Assembly: GCF_018342475.1 (NCBI RefSeq)
Contig: NZ_JAEMUD010000003.1
Location: forward strand, 1-64,000
Length of the DNA stretch: 64,000 nucleotides
Reading direction: 5' to 3'
Source: Parachlamydia sp. AcF125
GTDB taxonomy: Bacteria > Chlamydiota > Chlamydiia > Chlamydiales > Parachlamydiaceae
This document shows, piece after piece, positions 44,768 to 54,155 of the stretch. The notes below the pieces were generated by a model. The model was not told the DNA's origin, did not search any database, and worked only from the letters and a program-made list of their open reading frames with translations. Position 1 is the first letter of the stretch; each line of letters opens with the position of its first letter. The translations under genes were made by a program, and so were the position numbers.

Positions 44768-47506
44768 TTACTCAGATGTTTCTGGTTGCGTATTCATATA
44801 TGCGGCTTCCAGTTCTCGATAATGAATTTTTCCACTTCCCATTAACGGAAGTTCGGGTAATTGTATTAAGTTGGAAATTCTAACTAAATTGCTAAAACCA
44901 GCTTCACGTAAAGCTTGATTCACTTCATCCAAGGTAGTAGGAAACTTGGTAAATAAGAAGAGTTTAGCTTTCCCTCCGTCTTGTTCTTTAGCGTTAACTG
45001 CAAGAATAGGCCCCTCTTCTGTAGACCACCCCTTTTTTAGAGCGGTTTGCAACAGCACATCTTCAATGGCTGGTAAGCTAACCATTTCAGCCCCAATTTT
45101 AATGAATCGCTTCATTCTTCCCGAAATAAACAAGTTGCCCTCGGGATCAAGAAAGCCTAAATCACCTGTCTTATACCATTTTTTTCCCTCAATTTCGACA
45201 AAGGGGGAGGCAAGCCCTGGATTTAGATACCCATGAAAAACATTAGGGCCTCTGGCAAGGATGAGTCCTTGCTCACCTTGGGGAAGAAAAGCGTAAGTTT
45301 CAGGATGCGCAATCGCAATTTCTATGCCTGGAAATGGTTTTCCTACCCCTCGATTAGGCTTACCCACTTCATTAGCGGTTAAGATGGGAGAACATTCCGT
45401 GATTCCATATCCTTCCAGAAGAGCATCGAGCTTTCCGATTTGTTCCATTTCACGGAACAACTGAGGCGGAGCCTTTTCTGCTCCTGTTACACACAGGCGC
45501 AATGAATCTAACTGCCCAGGTTCTGTGGCTTTAATCATTCCTCTCAAAAAGGTAGGAGCCCCGCACGTAATAGTTGCTTTCCATTTTTCCACATTTCGAG
45601 CAAGCTCCTTGCCGTTAGTGGGGTCTGGGGAGTATACCACCCTCACTCCTATCAAAAGGCATAAAATCCCACAGATGTTAAATCCAAACGCATGAAAGGG
45701 TGGCAAAAATCCATAAAAGATATCATCTGAATAGATTTTGATGATACTGAAGATCTCTCTTTGGTTACTTAGCAAATTCTCATGCGTTAAAGGAACGCCC
45801 TTAGGAAGGCTTTCTGTCCCACTTGTAAAAAGCAAGACGGCCTCATCATCTTTTTTCACATTTTGCGTATTAAATTTCTTTAAGATTGCTTGGGTCCCTC
45901 TTTTTGACAGCCAAAGAGCTTTTAATTTGTCAGTTAAGCTAAACTCATGCCGCACATCTTCGAGTAAGATTAATTTATTTTCTATAGGAGCTAAATCCGC
46001 ATTTTGTAACTTATCGATAAAAGCCCAGGAGCTTAAAACCACTTCTAAATTCGCTAACTGCAAAACAGATTCTAAATGGCGAGCTCCTACTGTCCAATTG
46101 ATCAAAACAGGAATTTTCCCAGCAATCTGAGTGGCTAAAATGGCCACATAAGCAGGTACACTGGCAGGAAGCATAATTCCAATACGTTTACCAGGCAGTT
46201 TTTGAATATAGGATGCTAATAACAACGCGCGCATTTTTAACTGCGAATAAGTTAAAATACCTGAACGCTCGTCAGCACAAGCAATCGCCTTTCCTTGTTT
46301 TGCACATTGATTGAGAAAGACTTCTGGAATAGTCTCGCCAGGCGCTAAATTCACCTCGGCTTTAGGGACCTTCTTATTCCATTTTGAGAAATCTTTATAT
46401 TCCTCTTGAACTTGCTCTTTGCAAACGATTTGCTTTGACGCTATGGCCATTAACTTACGAACTGTGGTCAATTCTTTAAAAGGCACAGCATCTACACTAA
46501 ACTGGTCTTTTAAATAAACTTGGATTTCGGAAATATCTAAAGAATCCAGCCCTAAATCGGATGATAAAGCCATGTCTGGATGGATTTTTTCAGCCTGAAT
46601 ATGAGTCATCTCTTGTAATTTGTTCAGCACATTTTTTTGAATTTCGGGGGAAATGGCATGCATATCAACGTCTAATTCATCTTTTGTCTCTTCCGCAGTG
46701 ATTTTAGGATAAACTTCTCCCCACATACTTGTGGAAACAAAAATTAAAGAATCACCCGGATACTCTCCCTCTTGCTGCGTAAGGCCATCTGGACGATTGT
46801 ACCAATGCTCCAAATAGCGATTGAATTCCAAGCGGCTCCCCTGAATAGGTAAATCTGCTGGGGCTACTTCATATTCAATGATAACCTGGCGCCTAGGAGT
46901 AAAAAACAAAAGATTTTTGAGTACGCTTTTTATTCCCTCTGTGACCACTTTAAACATATTGGGGGTGGCGCCTGTCAACGCGCGGGAGAAAGAGCTTCCC
47001 CACAAACCTTTAACGCGCACGAGCACCACATTCGTTTCGGAAGCCCCTTGTAAAATGCGATAAACCCCTGAATTCCCCCCTAAAACTTCGCGCGCGGTTT
47101 GCTTCAAACCGCCGCCGGGATAAATTAAGAAATTATCTTTCTGTTTTAAGCCTTCAACGACAGTCTGTATCGCTTTTTCATTCTTACTGCGCTTTAAGCT
47201 ATTTCCAGAAGTTTCAAAATTAGGAACAGGGATGGCTTTCACAAAACGCATTAGCCAATTAATAGCGGGATTGTAGTACATGTACTCGATCACCAAGGGA
47301 CGAATAGGAAATTTTCCTATAATACCCAACGTTGTTAAAACAGGATCTACAAAAACAGCTGGATGGTTGGGTAAAAAAAGAACGCCGCCAGGCTTGTTAA
47401 GAGTCTTTGCATTTAAGTTTTCTAAGCCTTTGTAAGTAACCTTATATCTAAACCAAAGGATAAAACGAAAAAAATACCCAATTAAAAACTCTGCAATAAA
47501 TCGCAC
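44768..47506 (-). CDS. PlsC acyltransferase - acyl carrier - AMP-ligase fusion (Aas-like)
   Basis: About 912 residues. The N-terminal PlsC domain shows NHPAVFVDP (H-x4-D) and YPGGG, transferring acyl chains to lysophospholipid. Around residue 335-345 the sequence LSSDLGLDSLDISE is an acyl carrier protein motif with the phosphopantetheine Ser. The C-terminal domain is an acyl-CoA/ACP synthetase: TSGTESLPKGVPLTHEN, YGITECSPI, YKTGDLGFLD and GSGKIHYRE. E. coli Aas has PlsC plus ligase, but no carrier domain. The longest frame starts at a TTG (47680); the GTG at 47506 has AAGGAG eight bases before it and is chosen. Membrane-bound lipid salvage is likely. Confidence 0.88.
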   Translation of the reverse strand: MRFIAEFLIGYFFRFILWFRYKVTYKGLENLNAKTLNKPGGVLFLPNHPAVFVDPVLTTLGIIGKFPIRPLVIEYMYYNPAINWLMRFVKAIPVPNFETSGNSLKRSKNEKAIQTVVEGLKQKDNFLIYPGGGLKQTAREVLGGNSGVYRILQGASETNVVLVRVKGLWGSSFSRALTGATPNMFKVVTEGIKSVLKNLLFFTPRRQVIIEYEVAPADLPIQGSRLEFNRYLEHWYNRPDGLTQQEGEYPGDSLIFVSTSMWGEVYPKITAEETKDELDVDMHAISPEIQKNVLNKLQEMTHIQAEKIHPDMALSSDLGLDSLDISEIQVYLKDQFSVDAVPFKELTTVRKLMAIASKQIVCKEQVQEEYKDFSKWNKKVPKAEVNLAPGETIPEVFLNQCAKQGKAIACADERSGILTYSQLKMRALLLASYIQKLPGKRIGIMLPASVPAYVAILATQIAGKIPVLINWTVGARHLESVLQLANLEVVLSSWAFIDKLQNADLAPIENKLILLEDVRHEFSLTDKLKALWLSKRGTQAILKKFNTQNVKKDDEAVLLFTSGTESLPKGVPLTHENLLSNQREIFSIIKIYSDDIFYGFLPPFHAFGFNICGILCLLIGVRVVYSPDPTNGKELARNVEKWKATITCGAPTFLRGMIKATEPGQLDSLRLCVTGAEKAPPQLFREMEQIGKLDALLEGYGITECSPILTANEVGKPNRGVGKPFPGIEIAIAHPETYAFLPQGEQGLILARGPNVFHGYLNPGLASPFVEIEGKKWYKTGDLGFLDPEGNLFISGRMKRFIKIGAEMVSLPAIEDVLLQTALKKGWSTEEGPILAVNAKEQDGGKAKLFLFTKFPTTLDEVNQALREAGFSNLVRISNLIQLPELPLMGSGKIHYRELEAAYMNTQPETSE

Positions 47507-47716
47507 GATATGTTCTCCTTTTAATGAAACATCCCTGAAATACTTTAGTTCATATCTCTTGAATAAAGAGAGAAATATAAACTTTTTCGAGTTTTTATTC
47601 CATCGTTTAGAAAAACCTGTTTCTCCCTGCAAGCAAGAAAGGATGAAATTTGAAAAAGCTTTGTCCTCTTCGGCGAACAAAGCTAAAATAGAGCGAAAAA
47701 GGAAGCAAGACTTACC

Positions 47717-48046
47717 TTAACCTTTTTCTACTGGTAGGCCTTTATGTTGCCAGGCAACTAATCCACCTGCCAAGTTATAAGCTTCGGATCCTTGTTTTTC
47801 AACGCTCCAGCAAGCTGCCGCATAAGCAGAACGATGCCCCGATTTGCAATAAAATACAACTTTTTTGGCTGATGGAGCAGAAGGAACCTTGTCAGCTTTA
47901 AATTGGGAAATGGGTAAGAGAGTAGAATTTGAAATTCTTTCTTCTTGATACTCGCATTGCTCGCGAACATCCACTAAAATAACTTGGGAATCATCCATCC
48001 ACCGCTTTAAGGTGCAAGGATCAATTTCTTTAATTTTTTTTCCCAT
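47717..48046 (-). CDS. Rhodanese-like sulfurtransferase
   Basis: A 109-residue single-domain rhodanese. Active-site Cys lies in VVFYCKSGHRS, and the fold end AYNLAGGLVAWQHKGLPV is typical. It moves sulfur or serves redox/phosphate-like chemistry in the cytoplasm. Start ATG at 48046 with GGAGAGGA before it; an upstream TTG at 48070 is less likely. Separate from the neighbouring units. Confidence 0.88.
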   Translation of the reverse strand: MGKKIKEIDPCTLKRWMDDSQVILVDVREQCEYQEERISNSTLLPISQFKADKVPSAPSAKKVVFYCKSGHRSAYAAACWSVEKQGSEAYNLAGGLVAWQHKGLPVEKG

Positions 48047-48171
48047 ACAATGGTCCTCTCCATTTTTCAATTTCGCAACAAGTAAATAAAGTTGCTACTT
48101 TTTCTTCTTATTTATTATCCCACGTTTATGCTAACGAATAACCTAAAAAATCTTTTTTATTTTAATTGTTC

Positions 48172-49467
48172 CTACAAAATTTCCGCCGCGAGAGCCGCAA
48201 GCTCAGATCTTTCTGTTTTTTCTAAGAACATATGGCCATAAATTCTTTGATCTGTAAACCTACCGACAGCGTAAGTTAACCCATTTGAATCTTTATCTAG
48301 ATATGGATGGTCGATTTGGGTGGGATCTCCAGTTAAAATGACCTTTGTCCCTTCCCCTGCCCTAGAAATAATGGTTTTTACTTCATGCGGCGTTAAGTTT
48401 TGCGCTTCATCTACAATAATATACATTTTGGGCAATGAGCGTCCCCGAATATAAGCGACAGCTTCCATTTCTACTTTTTTACTTTCCATTACCCAGCGCA
48501 AAGTGTCTGTGGCTTGGCCTGAAGGGGATTCGCACAAAAACTCTAAATTGTCATAAATAGGTTGCATCCAATGAAACAATTTTTCTTCCTTGGTACCCGG
48601 TAAATACCCAATGTCTCTTCCCAGAGGAACAATAGGACGGCTAACTAAAATACGGGAATAAATTCCTTCATCAAAAACTTTTCTCAACCCGCAAGCTAAA
48701 GCCAGCAAAGTCTTTCCTGTTCCAGCAGGACCTAGCAAAGTCACTAATTTAATATCATCCCGCAATAACAAATCAACAGCACACCGCTGTTCAATATTGC
48801 GAGGTTTAATTCCCCACATGTTGACAGGCTTTAGAAGCGGCTCAACTTGTTGTCGCACAGAGTCATATTTCCCAGCCATTAAAGAATTTTCAGGCGATGT
48901 CATCAGCAAGTATTCATTTGGACGGCAATCTAAATCAGGGAACTTTATAAAACCATCTTTGAGAAAAGTGTCCGCCTCATGTTTAGTTACTGTTACCCGC
49001 CGGCTTCCCCGATACATAGCCTGATAGGCGTATTTTAAATTTTCATAATCTTCTGCCTCCAAGCCTATTGCTTCAGCTTTGATGCGAGCCGCAAAATCTT
49101 TTGAAACAAACACGACTTTTTCCGATCTTTCAAAAAGCAAATAAGCTGCCATAATGATTTTATTATCGGTGGTAGATAAAGGAAAATCTCCCTTGTAATC
49201 CTTTTTTATCTCTAAAGCAATACGCACATCCGATTCATTTGACAAAGGAATTCCATTGTGCAAATCCCCCTTTCCTTGCGATGATAAAGAATCAAGAAAA
49301 CGAAAAAAAGCACGCGAGTTTTTTCCTAAATCATTGGGTAACCGCTTCATTTTGTCGAGTTCTTCTAATACTGCCACAGGGATAACCACGCGATGGCGAG
49401 GGAATTTGATAAGAGCTTCAGGGTCATGCAGGATCACATTAGTATCCAAGACAAATGTTTTTTTCAC
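48172..49467 (-). CDS. PhoH-family ATPase with N-terminal PIN domain (YlaK type)
   Basis: A 431-residue protein. The N-terminal PIN nuclease domain begins VLDTNVILHDPEAL and contains LEELDKMKRLPNDLGKNSR. The PhoH ATPase domain has Walker A LLGPAGTGKTLLALACG and Walker B/DEAQN (MYIIVDEAQNLTPHEVKTII) followed by GTKVILTGDPTQID. Such PhoH2 proteins act in RNA unwinding and degradation. The start has AAGGAGG upstream. Probably its own transcription unit. Confidence 0.93.
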   Translation of the reverse strand: MKKTFVLDTNVILHDPEALIKFPRHRVVIPVAVLEELDKMKRLPNDLGKNSRAFFRFLDSLSSQGKGDLHNGIPLSNESDVRIALEIKKDYKGDFPLSTTDNKIIMAAYLLFERSEKVVFVSKDFAARIKAEAIGLEAEDYENLKYAYQAMYRGSRRVTVTKHEADTFLKDGFIKFPDLDCRPNEYLLMTSPENSLMAGKYDSVRQQVEPLLKPVNMWGIKPRNIEQRCAVDLLLRDDIKLVTLLGPAGTGKTLLALACGLRKVFDEGIYSRILVSRPIVPLGRDIGYLPGTKEEKLFHWMQPIYDNLEFLCESPSGQATDTLRWVMESKKVEMEAVAYIRGRSLPKMYIIVDEAQNLTPHEVKTIISRAGEGTKVILTGDPTQIDHPYLDKDSNGLTYAVGRFTDQRIYGHMFLEKTERSELAALAAEIL

Positions 49468-49632
49468 AAGTACCTCCTTTACCAGAATGTTTTTAAAGGG
49501 GACGCCTTTCGTATTTTAAGCCTACGAGCCGAAGCTTACGAAAGAAAGGAAAAAAGTGCGAATCAAAAATGCAGAGGAAGCCTTCCATTTTTGGCTAATT
49601 CAGCAATCAAACCATTTGACTGCTAATTTAGT

Positions 49633-49662
49633 TTGACAAGAAGTCTTCTTTTAAGCTAATAT
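49633..49662 (+). promoter_or_regulatory. Sigma-70-type promoter upstream of the SWIM-like gene
   Basis: A consensus -35 TTGACA (49633-49638) and -10 TAATAT (49657-49662) are separated by 18 bases, 38 bases before the ATG at 49701. It is the clearest promoter in the window. Confidence 0.75.
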
Positions 49663-49700
49663 ATGAAATTCAGGTAGATAAAGAAGTTAAAGGAGCTTAT

Positions 49701-50417
49701 ATGAAAATAACAGATAAAATTTTAAGTATCCCTCCTCATATTTCAACCACTTGGGCTAACATTTCTTCCCTTCAGATGAAAGGACTCCTCTTAGTAGTCA
49801 CTCTTATGAGCGGTGAAAGTGTAAATATCCCCGGTTTGTCTTTAGAAATCATCGAAAAAATCTTTTCTACCCACGCCACCTTTCTAGAGCAAGAGACCCT
49901 TAACCCCTCAGCACCTTCACCCTTGCTTTCTTCAAAGGGAACAGTCAATGAGATTGAACTTCCTTTTCGAATGGGTTTTTCCACTCTAGATGGGATAGGA
50001 ACAGCCTTACAGCACAACCCAGCCCATGCTGACGCACCCGACTTACCGGAAGAAATTCTTGGAAAAATTGGAGCGATTGCAAAGATTATCTCGCCTGAGA
50101 CCGAAGCAGATATCCCTCAACCCGAACCACACTGCAATTGTATGCATTGCCAAATTGCTCGAGCGATTCATCAACATCTCATAGACCACGATGAGGAACT
50201 CGAAAGTGCAGAGTCTCAGCCCGCAGAAGAAGTAGAAGTAACCGAAGAAGACCTCCGCTTTTCTGATTGGGATATCGTTCAAACAGGCGATAAGCTATTT
50301 TCTGTGGTCCGACGCCTGGATCTTCAAGAAAAATATAGCGTTTATCTTGGACACCCCGTAGGCTGCACCTGCGGTCAATCGGGTTGTGAACACATCCTAG
50401 CAGTTTTAAAAAGCTAA
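49701..50417 (+). CDS. Unknown protein with C-terminal SWIM-like zinc motif
   Basis: A 238-residue acidic protein. The C-terminus, VGCTCGQSGCEHILAVLKS, has the C-x-C...C-x-H pattern of SWIM zinc fingers, and a second cysteine cluster CNCMHCQIARAIH lies near residue 143. The N-terminal part is uncharacterised. SWIM fingers usually bind DNA, RNA or protein. A sigma-70 promoter precedes it and a hairpin terminator follows, so it is a single unit. The function is not known. Confidence 0.8.
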   Translation: MKITDKILSIPPHISTTWANISSLQMKGLLLVVTLMSGESVNIPGLSLEIIEKIFSTHATFLEQETLNPSAPSPLLSSKGTVNEIELPFRMGFSTLDGIGTALQHNPAHADAPDLPEEILGKIGAIAKIISPETEADIPQPEPHCNCMHCQIARAIHQHLIDHDEELESAESQPAEEVEVTEEDLRFSDWDIVQTGDKLFSVVRRLDLQEKYSVYLGHPVGCTCGQSGCEHILAVLKS

Positions 50418-50427
50418 ATTAAAAAAT

Positions 50428-50455
50428 AAGGAAGAACTCGAGTGTTCTTCCTTTT
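50428..50455 (+). terminator. Terminator after the SWIM-like gene
   Basis: AAGGAAGAAC (50428-50437) and GTTCTTCCTT (50444-50453) form a ten-pair perfect stem with a six-base loop, followed by TTTG. Confidence 0.8.
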
Positions 50456-50484
50456 GCACTTATCCTCGATTGCAAAGCAAAGTC

Positions 50485-51057
50485 TCAGATTGCTCGCTTT
50501 TCCTTCGCAAGTTCTAAGTATGCTCGCCTCAAAAAAGTTTTAACCTCTTCTGAAATAGGGGGATGCAAGACTGCGCCATGCGAGAGAAGCAACCTGACTA
50601 ATTTTAAATTTCTCGCCTTTTCAGCAGCCACATACAAGGGGGTCGCATTTTCCGGCACAAGACCTGGATATGAAGCAAACGCATTCGTCGCAATATTTGG
50701 ATTTGCTCCATTAGCCAACAACAGCTCTGTAACCTTGTGCGCCGTTTGTTTAGGACCTTTTGCAGCAAAAATCAAAGGTGTCCATCCATCTTCATCTCCC
50801 ACATTTACCAAGCGCTTGCCCTCTTCCTTCTGTAAAATATACCGAACCAAAGGCACATTTCCTACAAGAGCGGCTCGACTTAAGGCATGAGAACTCAGGG
50901 CCGGCGCGCAGTATTCAAGCTTATAATCTGGGTTATCTGCAAGGAATTGTTTGAATTCTGCTTCGGTAGTCTCTTCGTTAACTTGAATCAGAAACCTCCC
51001 AGAAGGATGAGCCGCGCAAAATTCCTCACACCTTATAAAATTTTGTAGAGAATTCAT
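50485..51057 (-). CDS. Ankyrin-repeat protein
   Basis: A 190-residue protein with two to three ankyrin repeats: SHALSRAALVGNVPLVRYIL, DGWTPLIFAAKGPKQTAHKVTELLLANGANPN and ATPLYVAAEKARNLKLVRLLLSHGAVL. These mediate protein binding and are common in host-associated bacteria; the small size suggests an adaptor or effector. No signal peptide or membrane segment. An upstream GGAGG site precedes the ATG. Confidence 0.85.
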   Translation of the reverse strand: MNSLQNFIRCEEFCAAHPSGRFLIQVNEETTEAEFKQFLADNPDYKLEYCAPALSSHALSRAALVGNVPLVRYILQKEEGKRLVNVGDEDGWTPLIFAAKGPKQTAHKVTELLLANGANPNIATNAFASYPGLVPENATPLYVAAEKARNLKLVRLLLSHGAVLHPPISEEVKTFLRRAYLELAKEKRAI

Positions 51058-51546
51058 TTAAACCTCCTTTTTTATGTCAAAACCCACTCGTGGCCTGAAG
51101 CTTTATCTGCCTTTAAAATCCTTAAAAAGAAGAGGCTTATCTGCTTATTCCATGGTCATCCTCCCCTAAATCATGAAGACAAGCCCTTTTTCTTGAAGAA
51201 GAGTCATAACAAGCCTCACAAACTTTTACGGGTAAACCCCTTCTACTTTTTCACCCCACCCTTATTTAAACCCTTATATGCTATCTTCTTTGACTTAATA
51301 AAATCATAAGCTGAACTTTAGATGGATCTTTTTTAACTTTGCTCCTAGCTTATTTTCTTAATCCCCTTAATTGTTTTTGTCAAAAGTTTCTAAATTTTCG
51401 CCAATAAAAGCTTCCTTTTAAGCGAATATTAACTTTCTATAGGCTTTAGCAAAGAGTGATTTTTTCCTTGATCCTTACTTGTCTTAAAACCTCAAAAGTC
51501 CTAATATCTCTTTTTACCCACTGTCTTTATTACCCTGGAGCAGACC
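51058..51546. other. Intergenic region without a supported gene
   Basis: About 490 bases between the ankyrin and SH3 genes. AT-rich, no convincing frame on either strand. It should contain the promoters of both flanking genes but none stands out. Confidence 0.5.
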
Positions 51547-52782
51547 ATGTCCAAAATCTCCGCCACCCTTGTTTTCGTTTGTTCCACTTTAATTGGAGCT
51601 CTTCATTCCCCTTTGCTAGCAGCCAACCCGGCAGGGCTTTCTGCCCACCCTTTTTCTGCTTTTACGGGTAAAGTGATGCGCGATAAGGTGAGAATAAGAC
51701 TTGAGCCATGCACGGAAAGTCCCATTTTAAAGGAAATGGTAAGGGGAGAGATGGTTATTGTAACAGGAGAAACGGATGAATTTTATGCGATCCTTCCCCC
51801 TGAGGAAACGAAGGCCTACATTTTCCGCACTTTCGTATTAGATAATATCGTCGAAGGGCATAAAGTGAATGTACGTTTAGCTCCCTCTTTAGAAGCCCCC
51901 ACTATTACCCAATTAAATACAGGGGACCAGGTTGAGGGATCCATTAGCGCATCTAACCCCAAATGGCTTGAAATCGCCCCTCCTAAGCATGTCCGCTTTT
52001 ATATTGCAAAAGATTACATAGAAAAAATAGGTCCTGCCGATTTAATGGCTAAAATTGAAAAACGAAAACAGGAGGCCACCTCCGCCCTTAGCCAAACAAC
52101 GCTAGCCCTCCAAGCAGAACTGCAAAAAACTTTTGAAAGCATGCATGTTGAGCCTTTATTTCAAAACCTTAACCAAATCTCGAAAGAATACACAGATTTA
52201 CCTGAACTCGCAGCCCAAGCACGAGATTTTCTAAGACACAGCCAAGAAATCTATCTGCGTAAAAAAGTGGCTTACCTAGAAAGCAAAACCCCAGATCCTT
52301 CTCAAAATTGGCAAACTAAGCATTACCAACTCGCTTCTGAGTTAGAAGAGAAACAGCATAAACTTGCTCAACTTGAAAAAGAATTAGCCACCCAAAACCT
52401 AGCACCAACTCCCATCACCCCATCAGCCAATCAGTCAAAAGTTAAAACACCCTCTTTACAGTGGGCTTCCATTGAGCAACAAAGATTTGAAGAGTGGATG
52501 GCAGAGCGAGGTGAGGAAGGAACTCTGGATGAGTTTTACGAAGAACAAGAAAAAAGCCACGTACTTTTAACTGGGATTGTTGAACCTTATGCTCGCTCTA
52601 TTAAAAATAAACCGGGGGATTTTATCTTGATCAATCAAGCAACCCATCTACCGATAGCCTATCTTTACACCACTGACACCTCTCTTCAGGATAAGATCGG
52701 GCAAACAGTGACCATTCACGCCTCGCCAAGGCCTAATCATCACTTTGCTTATCCAGCTTATTATGTATTGTCCTTTGAATAG
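51547..52782 (+). CDS. Exported SH3-like domain protein
   Basis: A 411-residue protein. A signal peptide (about 1-26, ending near LLAANPAG) is followed by tandem bacterial SH3 (SH3b) domains, MRDKVRIRLEPCTESPILKEM and GHKVNVRLAPSLEAPTITQL, as found in envelope proteins that bind peptidoglycan or peptides. A coiled-coil region (about 180-310) and a C-terminal part (EEQEKSHVLLTGIVEPYARS) follow. It may act in the envelope. Head of a co-directional cluster with yhhQ, PAP2 and lexA. Confidence 0.82.
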   Translation: MSKISATLVFVCSTLIGALHSPLLAANPAGLSAHPFSAFTGKVMRDKVRIRLEPCTESPILKEMVRGEMVIVTGETDEFYAILPPEETKAYIFRTFVLDNIVEGHKVNVRLAPSLEAPTITQLNTGDQVEGSISASNPKWLEIAPPKHVRFYIAKDYIEKIGPADLMAKIEKRKQEATSALSQTTLALQAELQKTFESMHVEPLFQNLNQISKEYTDLPELAAQARDFLRHSQEIYLRKKVAYLESKTPDPSQNWQTKHYQLASELEEKQHKLAQLEKELATQNLAPTPITPSANQSKVKTPSLQWASIEQQRFEEWMAERGEEGTLDEFYEEQEKSHVLLTGIVEPYARSIKNKPGDFILINQATHLPIAYLYTTDTSLQDKIGQTVTIHASPRPNHHFAYPAYYVLSFE

Positions 52783-52811
52783 ACTTCAAACTAGTAAATT
52801 TTAAAATCATT

Positions 52812-53468
52812 ATGAAAGAAAAGTTTTATATAGGAATTGTTTCATTTTTTTGTCTGGTTGTCGTCCTTTCCACCATTTTATCCGCTAAGCTCTTTCCGGC
52901 TCCATTTAGCTCCCATTTGTACTTGCCAGTTGGAATGATTTGTTACCCCTTTACATTTTTTGCGGGAAATCTGGTCACAGAAATTTATGGATCGCGCGAA
53001 GCGCGCTTTATGATTTATCTGGGGTTTGGCTTAGCTCTTGTCACCCATTTTTTTATTGATTTTGCCATTTCTCTTCCTGCTTTAAGCCATGAAGTCCAAG
53101 TAGCTTTCGAAACGACTTTTGGATTAAATGGAATTACTATTTATGGTTCGCTGCTAGCCTATATTGTCTCCCAAAGCCTTGAGATCAGGCTTTTCCTCTT
53201 TATAAAAAAGCTGACTAAGGGAAAATATTTATGGCTTAGAAACAATGGAGCCATTGTTGTTTCTCAATTTATTGACACATTTATTGCAAATTGGATTCTT
53301 CTCTATATGGGAATGAAACTAGACATCCCTCAAACCATTCAGATTATCTTAGCTTGCTATGTGTACAAATTAATGCTTTCCTTTTGTATCACCCCCTTGT
53401 TTTACGGAATGGTTTATTTGCTTAAAGACAATTTGCCACAGCCTGAACCAGCTTCTATTGAAGTTTAA
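52812..53468 (+). CDS. Queuosine precursor transporter (YhhQ/QPTR)
   Basis: A 218-residue membrane protein with six or more helices. NLVTEIYGSREARFMIYLG and QSLEIRLFLFIKKLTKGKYLWLRNN match the VUT/YhhQ family, which imports queuine or related precursors of the tRNA wobble modification. Salvage would suit an intracellular organism. The PAP2 gene begins at the next base, so they are probably co-transcribed. Confidence 0.87.
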   Translation: MKEKFYIGIVSFFCLVVVLSTILSAKLFPAPFSSHLYLPVGMICYPFTFFAGNLVTEIYGSREARFMIYLGFGLALVTHFFIDFAISLPALSHEVQVAFETTFGLNGITIYGSLLAYIVSQSLEIRLFLFIKKLTKGKYLWLRNNGAIVVSQFIDTFIANWILLYMGMKLDIPQTIQIILACYVYKLMLSFCITPLFYGMVYLLKDNLPQPEPASIEV

Positions 53469-54155
53469 ATGCACTATTTTAAAAGACATAGACGTTGGCT
53501 CTGGCCTTTGCTGATATGGCTTTGCCTAACCCCCTTTACCGCCCACCTAGACTTAGCCATTAGTCGCTATTTTTACTCGGTTAAAGCAGGGCATTTTTCT
53601 TCAAACTTGGTTTATCAATGGGCTTATTGCTATGGAACCTGGCCAGGGCTTTTTCTAGCTATGGTTGCTCTGATTGTCTGGGCTCTCTCTTTTTTTACTC
53701 CCGCCTGGAAAAAATGGAGATCCAGTGCTCTTTTACTTGTTTTAACATGCGCTATCGGATCTGGATTAATCGTTCACGCCATCCTAAAAGACAATTGGGG
53801 TAGACCGCGACCGCGCCAGACAACTGAATTCGGGGGACAACTTCATTTCCGTCCCTATTATCTTCCTCACTTTGCCAAACAAGCGGAAGAGGCAAAATCT
53901 TTCCCCAGCGGGCACAGCTCGATGGGATTTTATTTTGTGGCGTTAATAGTTTTAGGCAGCGCTTTAAACAAAAAAGTTTTAGTTTATACAGGGATCGTCT
54001 GCACGCTTATTTTGGGAACGTTGCTTAGCCTCACCCGCATTGCACAAGGAGGGCATTTCTTTTCGGACGTTCTTTTCTCTGGCTTAATCATGTGGTGGTG
54101 TACTCTCAGCATTAACTGGTTATTACATGGGAAAAATCATGAAAGGACTTACTAA
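53469..54155 (+). CDS. PAP2-family membrane phosphatase
   Basis: A 228-residue polytopic protein. The three PAP2 motifs are visible: KDNWGRPRPRQ (K-x6-RP), SFPSGHSS (PSGH) and TRIAQGGHFFSDVL (R-x5-H-x3-D). These enzymes remove phosphate from lipids such as undecaprenyl-PP, phosphatidic acid or lipid A. The 3' end overlaps lexA. The substrate is not evident. Confidence 0.9.
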   Translation: MHYFKRHRRWLWPLLIWLCLTPFTAHLDLAISRYFYSVKAGHFSSNLVYQWAYCYGTWPGLFLAMVALIVWALSFFTPAWKKWRSSALLLVLTCAIGSGLIVHAILKDNWGRPRPRQTTEFGGQLHFRPYYLPHFAKQAEEAKSFPSGHSSMGFYFVALIVLGSALNKKVLVYTGIVCTLILGTLLSLTRIAQGGHFFSDVLFSGLIMWWCTLSINWLLHGKNHERTY

